Source: Gammaproteobacteria bacterium
GTDB taxonomy: Bacteria > Pseudomonadota > Gammaproteobacteria > JAJDOJ01
Assembly: GCA_027030565.1 (NCBI GenBank)
Contig: JALVEU010000014.1
Location: forward strand, 1 to 5,762
Length of the DNA: 5,762 bases
Reading direction: 5' to 3'
The notes beneath the pieces were generated by a model, which worked only from the letters and a program-made list of their open reading frames with translations, had not been told where the DNA came from and searched no databases. The first letter of the stretch is position 1; every line of letters begins with the position of its first letter. Both the position numbers and the translations under genes were made by a program. Of this stretch, positions 1 through 5,153 are shown piece after piece.

Positions 1-2
1 CG

Positions 3-1031
3 TGGCGGCCCACGGCCGAACCTCCGGATGCGCGGCCGGACCGGAGCGCCGTCACCCGCGAGCCGGGCGGGGCGCATGCCCGCGCACCTCTGCTGGCCGT
101 GCAGGATCTGGAGGTCCACTTCCCCATTCGCAAGGGAGTGTTCAAGCGCGTGGTCGGCTACGTGCGGGCGGTGGACGGTGTCTCGCTGGAGGTCGCGCCG
201 GCCAGCACCTATGCCCTGGTAGGCGAATCGGGCTGTGGCAAGACCACCCTGGGCAAGGCCATCCTGCAGCTGGTGCGGCCTACGGCCGGCGCGGTGCGTC
301 TGGATGGCGAGCCCGTGGTGGGGCGCCATCTGATGCGGCTCCGCCAGCGGGTGCAGATGGTGTTCCAGGACCCCTACGCCTCGCTGGATCCGCGGATGCG
401 CATCGCCCAGATCCTCGCTGAGGGGGTCGAGGCCCTGCAGCGCCGGCGCCCTGGATCCGAGCAGCTGGCCGAGCTGCTCCGGCAAGTGGGATTGCCCGCC
501 GAGGTCCTGGATCGGTATCCGCACGAGTTCTCCGGAGGACAGCGTCAGCGCATCTGCATCGCGCGGGCACTCGCCGTGGATCCGAAGCTGCTGATCTGTG
601 ACGAACCCACCAGCGCCTTGGACGTTTCGGTGCAGGCACAAATCCTCAATCTGCTGCGCGACCTGCAGCGCTCGCGAGACCTGGCCTACCTGTTCATCAC
701 CCACGACATCGCCGTGGTGGAGTATCTGGCCGATCGCATCGGGGTCATGTATCTGGGGCGGCTGGTGGAGGAAGGACCCGCCGAGCCCCTGCTGCGGGAG
801 CCGCTGCACCCGTACACTCGGATCCTGCTCGATGCGGTCCCACTGCCGGACCCGGAGCACAGGCGCTTGCCGGAGCCGGCGGGCGACCCCGGTACGCTTG
901 CGGACCTGCCCGCCGGCTGCGCCTTCTACCCGCGTTGCCCCGAGCGTGAACCGCGCTGTGCCCGGCAGCGCCCCGCCATGGAGGAGGTGGCCCCGGGCCG
1001 GCGCGTAGCCTGCTGGCGCGTCACGGGCTGA
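3..1031 (+). CDS. ABC transporter ATPase, DppF/OppF type (5' end outside window)
   Basis: This is an ATP-hydrolysing subunit of a peptide/nickel-type (Dpp/Opp) ABC importer, acting on the cytoplasmic face of the inner membrane. The motifs appear in order: Walker A GESGCGKTT (222-248), Q-loop FQDP (from 363), signature FSGGQRQR (from 528), Walker B LLICDEPTSALD (from 588), H-loop FITHD with His at 702-704. The family's C-terminal oligo_HPY tail follows (PLHPYTR from 801), ending in a four-cysteine motif. The frame is open to the window edge. There is no ATG, GTG or TTG before GTG at 99, and that GTG would remove part of the first beta-strand (PLLAVQDLEVHF), so the true start lies upstream. The first 28 or so visible residues are rich in Pro, Ala and Arg, like a linker. 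The gene may therefore be the second half of a YejF-like double ATPase, or a single DppF with an extended N-terminus. The transported substrate cannot be read from this subunit. Confidence 0.9.
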   Translation, partial: WRPTAEPPDARPDRSAVTREPGGAHARAPLLAVQDLEVHFPIRKGVFKRVVGYVRAVDGVSLEVAPASTYALVGESGCGKTTLGKAILQLVRPTAGAVRLDGEPVVGRHLMRLRQRVQMVFQDPYASLDPRMRIAQILAEGVEALQRRRPGSEQLAELLRQVGLPAEVLDRYPHEFSGGQRQRICIARALAVDPKLLICDEPTSALDVSVQAQILNLLRDLQRSRDLAYLFITHDIAVVEYLADRIGVMYLGRLVEEGPAEPLLREPLHPYTRILLDAVPLPDPEHRRLPEPAGDPGTLADLPAGCAFYPRCPEREPRCARQRPAMEEVAPGRRVACWRVTG

Positions 1032-1047
1032 AGCCAGACCGTGGTTA

Positions 1048-1068
1048 CCCACCGCTTGCCGCAGTGGG
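1048..1068 (-). terminator. Hairpin in the convergent gap, possible weak terminator of the TRAP operon
   Basis: An inverted repeat pairs 1048-1055 with 1061-1068 around a 5-nt loop. Read as minus-strand RNA, all 8 positions pair, one of them as a U-G wobble. On the plus strand that position is a C-A mismatch, so the structure favours the leftward transcript. It lies just after the dctM stop, in the 48-bp gap before the ABC ATPase gene ends. No U-tract follows on either strand, so this is not a textbook intrinsic terminator. It may only protect the 3' end or mark a Rho-dependent end. Confidence 0.3.
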
Positions 1069-1079
1069 CCGTGCCGGGC

Positions 1080-2339
1080 TCAACGCCACCACAGCGACAG
1101 GACGGGCACGTAGGTCACCAGGGCGAGCCAGACGAACATGATGGCCACGAAGGGGAGCGAGTACAGGAACAGATGCAGCACCGGCTTCTGGAAGCGCTGG
1201 CTGGCGATGAACAGATTGATGCCCACCGGGGGTGTGTTGTAGCCGATTTCCAGGTTGGCGAGGATGATGATCCCGAGGTGCACCGGATCGACGCCGAAGT
1301 GCTGGGCCAGGGGCAGGAGCATGGGAACCACCACCATGATGGCGGAGAAGATGTCCATCATGGCACCCACCAGGATCAGGAACAGGTTGAGCAAGAGCAG
1401 GAACTGCAGTTCGCTGCCGACGTTGCCCCGCACCCACTCCAGCAGCTTCATGGGCACCTCGGCGTCGATCAACAGGTTGGTCAGGCCGATGGCCGCGCCC
1501 AGGATGATCAGGAGGCTGCCCACCAGGAGGCTGGTCTCCTGGGCGATGGGCAGGAACTGGCGGCGCAGGTCGATGCAGCGGTGGATCCCCGCCTCCAGGG
1601 CGAGCACGTAGCAGGCCGTACAGGCGGCCACCTCGCCCACGGTGACGAACCCCCCGAACAGCCCCAGCGCGATGCCGAACGGGAGTAGCAAGTCCCATAT
1701 GGCCAGACGCGTGGCCTGCACGATGGCGCGCCAGTCGAAGCCCGGATGCGCCGCATGGACACGGATCCCGGCATAGGCGCTGAAGCCCATGAGCATGAGC
1801 AGGAGCACCATTCCCGGAACGATGCCCGCCAGATAGAGCTCGTCGATGCTCACACCGGCCACGATGCCGTAGACGAGCACTGCCAGACTCGGTGGAAACA
1901 GGATGCCCAGCGACCCGGAGGAGGTGAGCAGGCCGCAGACGAAGCGCTCCCGGTATCCCGCCTTGCTGAGCATGGGGCAGAGCATCCCCCCTAGTGCCAA
2001 GATGGTGACCCCCGAGGCCCCGGAAAACGCGGTGAAGAAGGCACACACGCTCAGCGTCACTGTGCAAAGACCGCCCGGCAGCCAGCCCATGGTCACGTCG
2101 AAAAAGCGGATCAAGCGCTGGGCCGAGCCCCCATGGGCCAGAATCACGCCGGCCAGGGTGAACAGGGGGATGGCGATCAGGTTGGGTGAGGAGGCGATGC
2201 GGTCGAGCTCGACGATGAGGATCGCGGGATCCATACCCACGTGATGCGAGGCGATCAGGCCGCCGGCGCCGAGAACCAGGAACAAAGGCAGTCCCAGCGT
2301 GGCGAGCAGGACGAGAACGGGGACCGCGATCCAGATCAT
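1080..2339 (-). CDS. dctM: TRAP transporter large permease subunit, DctM family
   Basis: This is the large inner-membrane subunit of a TRAP transporter, which carries substrate inward using an ion gradient. At 419 residues it is nearly all hydrophobic segments and has the usual length for DctM. Family landmarks are visible: GWLPGG (85-90), FSGASG (105-110), GSLGILFPPS (142-151), YGIVAGVSIDELYLAGIVPG (157-176), GGFVTVGE (229-236), and near the C-terminus NLEIGYNTPPVGINLF (362-377). The paired Pro-Pro turns (149-150, 370-371) belong to the two pseudo-repeats that make the transport path. The ATG follows the dctQ stop after only 3 nt and has just a weak AGG before it, so translation is probably coupled to dctQ. 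It is the last gene of the leftward operon, converging on the ABC ATPase gene. Confidence 0.95.
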   Translation of the reverse strand: MIWIAVPVLVLLATLGLPLFLVLGAGGLIASHHVGMDPAILIVELDRIASSPNLIAIPLFTLAGVILAHGGSAQRLIRFFDVTMGWLPGGLCTVTLSVCAFFTAFSGASGVTILALGGMLCPMLSKAGYRERFVCGLLTSSGSLGILFPPSLAVLVYGIVAGVSIDELYLAGIVPGMVLLLMLMGFSAYAGIRVHAAHPGFDWRAIVQATRLAIWDLLLPFGIALGLFGGFVTVGEVAACTACYVLALEAGIHRCIDLRRQFLPIAQETSLLVGSLLIILGAAIGLTNLLIDAEVPMKLLEWVRGNVGSELQFLLLLNLFLILVGAMMDIFSAIMVVVPMLLPLAQHFGVDPVHLGIIILANLEIGYNTPPVGINLFIASQRFQKPVLHLFLYSLPFVAIMFVWLALVTYVPVLSLWWR

Positions 2340-2342
2340 TGC

Positions 2343-2822
2343 CTAGCGCAGGACCGGACGGCGGCCCGCTGGCCCCTGCAGGGTGGCCAGTGCGAAGTGG
2401 AGGGCCAGCAACCCGAATCCGGCCGGCAGGATCAGCTCGGCCGCCGCCAGCCAGCGCTCCGAAGGGGCGGCGAAGGTCCATTCGTCCAGCCAGTACCGGG
2501 CGGAGGCCACGCAAAGCAGCGTGCACACGGCCAGCCCGATGGCGTGCATGGGGCGATAGAGGCGCTCCTGCCACCGGCACGGGAGCCAATGGACGACGAG
2601 ATCCACCTTGATGTGATGATCGGCGGCCACCGCCAGCGCCGCCCCCAGGAAGGTGACATAGAGGAGCAGGATGCGAGCCAGGCTCTCCAGCATGGGGAAC
2701 CCGGTCTCGAACAGGTTGCGGGCCAGGATCTGCAGCAGGGTGAGCCCGATGAGCAGCACCAGGGTCAGGCCGGCTGCCCAGGTCTCCGCCCGAACCAGCC
2801 AGGCCTGCACCCGCGCCAGCAT
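2343..2822 (-). CDS. dctQ: TRAP transporter small permease subunit, DctQ family
   Basis: This is the small inner-membrane subunit that associates with DctM. The product has 159 residues with four predicted membrane segments at roughly 14-34, 46-66, 91-110 and 126-147, the standard DctQ layout. Family-typical features include the Arg after helix 1 (ARN, 34-36), the helix-2 block ESLAR (46-50) leading to TFLGAALA (57-64), and the short DHHIKVD loop (68-74) where many DctQ proteins have a similar I-x-V-D. The ATG lies 6 nt after the dctP stop. A GAGGG overlapping that stop codon serves as a close Shine-Dalgarno. The position between dctP and dctM supports the call independently. Confidence 0.92.
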   Translation of the reverse strand: MLARVQAWLVRAETWAAGLTLVLLIGLTLLQILARNLFETGFPMLESLARILLLYVTFLGAALAVAADHHIKVDLVVHWLPCRWQERLYRPMHAIGLAVCTLLCVASARYWLDEWTFAAPSERWLAAAELILPAGFGLLALHFALATLQGPAGRRPVLR

Positions 2823-2828
2823 GGGCCC

Positions 2829-3896
2829 TCAGGGACGCGTGGAGGCGGCCGCCGTCGTCGCCCGCAGCCGGGACAACAGGGTGCGCGTGCGGTCGAACAG
2901 GCGTTGGGGAATATAGTCTTCTGCGGCCAAGTCGTGTGCGGCCTGCGCACTCAGATGCCGCAGCTCCACCGGATCCAGGTCCGCGCTGGTGCGCCGCAGG
3001 CCGTTGTGTTCCAGCACCTCGAGGATCTTGTCGTTGTCCACGCGCGAGATGCGGGTGAGCTCGCGGCCGACCCGTGCGCCGGTTTCACGCAACAGGGCCT
3101 GCAGGTCCTCGGGCAACCTGCGGAAGAAGCGGTTGGAGACGACGACGGCGCCGATGCCGTTGGCCATGGGGACGTCGGTCATGTACGGGGCCTTGTTGGC
3201 CCATTGCAGGGCTGCGGCCGCCAGCGGTGTGGCATAGACCGTGTCGATCAGCCCGGTGGACAGGCTCGTGTACACATCGGCGATGGACAGCGGAATGGGT
3301 GAGATGTGGGCGACCTTGAACCAGACCTCGCTCAGCCGGTCACCCTCCCAGATCCAGACGCGCTGTCGACGCAGATCCTGCAGCGAGTGGATGGGCTTGC
3401 GTGAGAAGAAATGGATGAAGCCCAGTTCCGCCCAGCCCAGGAGTTCGTAGCCGCGTTCGCGGAATCCCTTCCTGAACTCGGGCATGAGCTGCTCGCGCAC
3501 CGCATCGATCTCGGCATAGCTGTCGAACAGAAAGGGAAACTCGAGGATCCGGGCCGGTGAATAGATTCGCCCGATCCCGTAACCGGTGAACGTCGCACCC
3601 TGCAGCTGTCCGAAACGGATCTTCTTGAGGACCTGTGGTTCGTCCCCCTGGATCCCGCCTGGGTAGAAACGGAGCTTCAGGCGCCCCCCGCTGCGTTCTT
3701 CCAGCTCGCGGCGCCAGCGCTGGAGCACCTTCATGGGGCCGGTTCCCTTGGGGATGAGGGTGGCGAACTTCAGCGTATAGCGTTGCTCGGCGCGGGCGGG
3801 CGAGTCGGGCAAGGCTGCACCCAGCCCAGCCAGGAGCAACAGGAGCCCCAGTCCCAGGACCGTGCGCCGTACCCGGGCTCCGGCACTCAGAACCAT
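2829..3896 (-). CDS. dctP: TRAP transporter periplasmic solute-binding protein, DctP family (TatP-like)
   Basis: This is the periplasmic receptor that captures the substrate and delivers it to DctQM. The product has 355 residues. A Sec signal peptide is clear: basic RVRR at 8-11, Leu-rich core 14-25, likely cleavage after ARA (34-36). The mature protein begins EQRYTLKFATLIPKGTGPM, a DctP opening. Further family blocks are GGRLKLRFYPGG (70-81), LEFPFLF (118-124) and DVYTSLSTGLIDTVYATP (207-224). I chose ATG at 3896 because an AGGAGG lies 4 nt upstream and the signal peptide starts there. The frame stays open to 4295, but that would run deep into tatT. The start overlaps the last 10 nt of tatT, so the two are probably translationally coupled. 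Odd point: the arginine that clamps substrate carboxylates in most TRAP receptors (DLkGlKiR) aligns with Trp181 in DLRRQRVWIWEGD (174-186). Confidence 0.93.
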   Translation of the reverse strand: MVLSAGARVRRTVLGLGLLLLLAGLGAALPDSPARAEQRYTLKFATLIPKGTGPMKVLQRWRRELEERSGGRLKLRFYPGGIQGDEPQVLKKIRFGQLQGATFTGYGIGRIYSPARILEFPFLFDSYAEIDAVREQLMPEFRKGFRERGYELLGWAELGFIHFFSRKPIHSLQDLRRQRVWIWEGDRLSEVWFKVAHISPIPLSIADVYTSLSTGLIDTVYATPLAAAALQWANKAPYMTDVPMANGIGAVVVSNRFFRRLPEDLQALLRETGARVGRELTRISRVDNDKILEVLEHNGLRRTSADLDPVELRHLSAQAAHDLAAEDYIPQRLFDRTRTLLSRLRATTAAASTRP

Positions 3897-4750
3897 TCCG
3901 CCTCCTCGGCGAGCAGCTTGCGTGCCCGGGCCTTGGCGATGCGGTTGATGAGGGTGGCCTCGGGCAGCAGATCGTCCGGGGCCTCGAGGACGTGAGTCAG
4001 CCGGGCGTGGAAGGCGGCCCGATCCAGCCGCTGGCGGTCCAGGAACTCCGCTTCCAGTACGTCCACCGTCAGCACCTTGCCGCCGGTGAGCTCGCGCGCG
4101 CGTGTGAAATGCCGCTCGGCCCGGGTGAAATCCCCGCCGAGCACCGGGGCTCGGGCCGCATAGTAGACCCCGAAGAACAGGTGCGGTCCCGCGTAGTAGT
4201 ATCCTTCGTCGAGTTCCAGCACGCGCCGCATGAGCACGGCGGCCCGCTGCAGCTGGGGCAGCAGGGTCACGTCCTCCAGGTTCATCTGTACCCACTTGGC
4301 CCAGCAGGAGGCGGTCCAGAACAGGGCCGGTACCTCGTCGGCCCCGGTACGGGCGACGACGCGCTCCAATTCCTCCAGAGGCAGCCGCTCCAGCCCCTCA
4401 CGCAGCTCGGCGCTCCGCAGCGCCGCACGCGCGTGATCGCGGCAGCGGGCATAGAGTCCGGCGGCGCGCTCGGGTTCCTCGGCCTCGACGAACGCGTAGG
4501 CATAGCCATGGAACCCTTGCGCCGCGTAGATGCGCAGCTTGGCATTGCGGGGGTCGGCGTAGACGGTGCCCTCGACCATCTTGAGGCTGGCCGGCATGGC
4601 GGCCTTGGCCAGCTCGATGTCGCGCTCCCGGTTCATGGCCTCCATGCCCCCCTCCAGCAGCGGCAGTGAGCCGCGTACGGCCAGTCGTTGCATGGAACAG
4701 CCGGACAGCGCCGCCAGCATCAGAATCAGGACCATCCGTTGCGCGATCAT
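3887..4750 (-). CDS. tatT: TatT-family lipoprotein (TRAP transporter T-component, TPR-like)
   Basis: This appears to be the T-component that accompanies a subset of TRAP transporters (TAtT family). The prototype is Treponema pallidum Tp0956, a helical TPR-like lipoprotein reported to form a trimer with pores and to associate with its DctP-type partner. The product has 287 residues. The N-terminus is a lipoprotein signal with lipobox LSGC (15-18). Cys18 would be acylated, and Ser19 at +2 suggests outer-membrane sorting. The rest is soluble and helical: DPRNAKLRIYAAQGFHGYAY (66-85), ALFWTASCWAKWVQMN (142-157) and GPHLFFGVYYAARAP (188-202), followed by GGDFTRAERHFTRARE (205-220), which resembles a TPR helix pair. 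It is the first gene of the operon and overlaps dctP by 10 nt. ATG 4750 is preferred over ATG 4735 because it adds Arg5 before the hydrophobic core. A GAGG lies 15 nt upstream, farther than ideal. The family call rests on pattern and context. Confidence 0.85.
   Translation of the reverse strand: MIAQRMVLILMLAALSGCSMQRLAVRGSLPLLEGGMEAMNRERDIELAKAAMPASLKMVEGTVYADPRNAKLRIYAAQGFHGYAYAFVEAEEPERAAGLYARCRDHARAALRSAELREGLERLPLEELERVVARTGADEVPALFWTASCWAKWVQMNLEDVTLLPQLQRAAVLMRRVLELDEGYYYAGPHLFFGVYYAARAPVLGGDFTRAERHFTRARELTGGKVLTVDVLEAEFLDRQRLDRAAFHARLTHVLEAPDDLLPEATLINRIAKARARKLLAEEAEWF
3901..3906 (-). promoter_or_regulatory. Shine-Dalgarno of dctP, inside the end of tatT
   Basis: The minus strand reads AGGAGG here, followed by CGGA and the ATG at 3896. 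It is the strongest ribosome-binding site in the TRAP operon. It fixes the dctP start against the long upstream extension of the same frame. It lies within the last codons of tatT, so ribosomes finishing tatT would pass over it. A strong site for the receptor fits the usual need for more binding protein than permease. Confidence 0.85.
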
Positions 4751-4787
4751 TTTGGTGCGCCAGCACCTCGGGTCATGAACCGGGGAA

Positions 4788-4808
4788 CCGCGGCGGTCCG
4801 CGCCGCGG
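4788..4808. repeat. Perfect 8-bp inverted repeat in the tatT leader
   Basis: CCGCGGCG at 4788-4795 and its exact reverse complement at 4801-4808 flank the 5-nt spacer GTCCG. The left edge is 37 bp upstream of the tatT ATG. It could fold as a strong hairpin in the leftward mRNA leader or act as a protein-binding dyad. No T-run follows on either strand, so it does not look like a terminator. In such GC-rich DNA a chance repeat is possible. Confidence 0.5.
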
Positions 4809-4902
4809 ATTGAGCATTGCGCTTGACACCCGGGAATCTATCATCAGCACACATGGTTTGCGAGTGGGCCGGTTGATCTGGAGGGCCGCTCGGGTGAGGG
4901 GG

Positions 4903-4931
4903 ATGACGCGCTGCGGTGTCATGCGTATAGT
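4903..4931 (+). promoter_or_regulatory. Sigma70-like promoter of gcvT
   Basis: A -10 element TATAGT (4926-4931, five of six consensus bases) is preceded by exactly 17 bp and a -35 element ATGACG (4903-4908, four of six). Transcription would start near 4938. That is only a few nucleotides before the leader strand of the riboswitch at 4941 and 12 nt before aptamer I, which is the spacing expected for a riboswitch leader. The agreement between promoter position and RNA structure is the main support. Confidence 0.6.
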
Positions 4932-4949
4932 ACGGCGCACACGCGGACA

Positions 4950-5037
4950 CCTCCCGGGGAGAGACCCCGCCTCACGGACGGGGCGCCGAAGGCGCAACAT
5001 CCTGCCCGGAAACGCTCAGGCCAAAGGACCCGGGAGG
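4950..5037 (+). promoter_or_regulatory. Glycine riboswitch aptamer I
   Basis: P1 is a perfect 9-bp helix, 4950-4958 with 5029-5037. P2 pairs GAGAG (4959-4963) with CGCTC (5013-5017) and contains one A-G mismatch where the usual partner is CTCTC. P3a is a 5-bp stem, 4965-4969 with 4979-4983. The core GCCGAAGGCGCAA runs 4985-4997, followed by a short 3-bp P3b, 5000-5002 with 5008-5010. CTCAGG is at 5015-5020 and GGAC at 5026-5029. This aptamer is the more divergent of the two. Confidence 0.9.
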
Positions 5038-5064
5038 CGTGCGGCACTCGGTGTCGCCACCGCG

Positions 5065-5151
5065 TCTCTGGAGAGCGGCCGTGATTGCGGCCCACCGAAG
5101 GGGGCAAGCCTGCGCCGGCGCGGGCCAATCTCTCAGGTCAGCGGACAGAGG
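5065..5151 (+). promoter_or_regulatory. Glycine riboswitch aptamer II
   Basis: P1 pairs 5065-5070 with 5146-5151 (6 bp, one T-G wobble). P2 is perfect: GAGAG (5071-5075) with CTCTC (5130-5134). P3a pairs 5077-5082 with 5087-5092 around a 4-nt loop. The core ACCGAAGGGGGCAA (5094-5107) matches the class consensus closely. P3b is a long stem, 5108-5114 with 5119-5125, capped by CCGG. CTCTCAGG (5130-5137) and GGAC (5143-5146) follow. It is the copy nearest to gcvT and would couple directly to the expression platform. Confidence 0.93.
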
Positions 5152-5153
5152 GG

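Larger units (their letters stand above)
4941..5153 (+). promoter_or_regulatory. Tandem glycine riboswitch upstream of gcvT
   Basis: Two consecutive glycine (gcvT-type) aptamers lie in the gcvT leader. Both carry the class hallmarks: GAGAG after P1, CCGAAG followed by a GCAA, then CTCAGG and GGAC before P1 closes. A leader-linker helix (P0) is also present: 4941-4946 pairs perfectly with 5060-5065, the position at which other tandem glycine riboswitches fold their leader against the linker. Glycine binding is known to switch on glycine-cleavage genes in most bacteria. The gene downstream is gcvT, exactly the expected target. Confidence 0.95.

Noticed and set aside
1041..1688. A 215-codon plus-strand frame rich in Gln, His and Glu
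   Set aside because: Same antisense artefact, lying wholly over dctM. The composition mirrors hydrophobic codons on the other strand.
1045..2589. A 514-codon minus-strand frame across dctM and dctQ
   Set aside because: It is in a different frame from both TRAP subunits and is dominated by Arg, Pro, Gly and Ala, the usual out-of-frame reading of GC-rich genes.
2241..3302. A 353-codon open frame on the plus strand opposite dctM/dctQ/dctP
   Set aside because: It is rich in Gln, His, Asp, Glu and Gly, as expected when GC-rich genes for Leu- and Ile-rich membrane proteins are read in antisense. It has no recognisable domain, and the minus-strand frames are clear TRAP proteins.
3894..4295. An extended 488-residue form of the solute-binding protein
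   Set aside because: The extra 133 residues overlap tatT and look like out-of-frame sequence. The strong AGGAGG and the signal peptide both place the start at 3896.
3992..4669. A 225-codon plus-strand frame opposite tatT
   Set aside because: Antisense shadow of a well-supported lipoprotein gene, with no ribosome-binding site or domain.
4823..4828. A perfect -35 hexamer TTGACA on the plus strand
   Set aside because: No acceptable -10 lies 16-18 bp downstream. The best match, TATCAT at 4839-4844, is only 10 bp away, too close for sigma70.
4751..4931. A sigma70 promoter for the leftward TRAP operon
   Set aside because: Candidates on the minus strand such as TAGATT had only partial -10 matches and no matching -35 at the right distance. 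I could not support one.
4936..5043. Alternative leader-linker pairing CGCAC (4936-4940) with GTGCG (5039-5043)
   Set aside because: It is shorter than the 6-bp 4941-4946/5060-5065 helix, would start before the predicted transcription start, and clashes with the linker hairpin.
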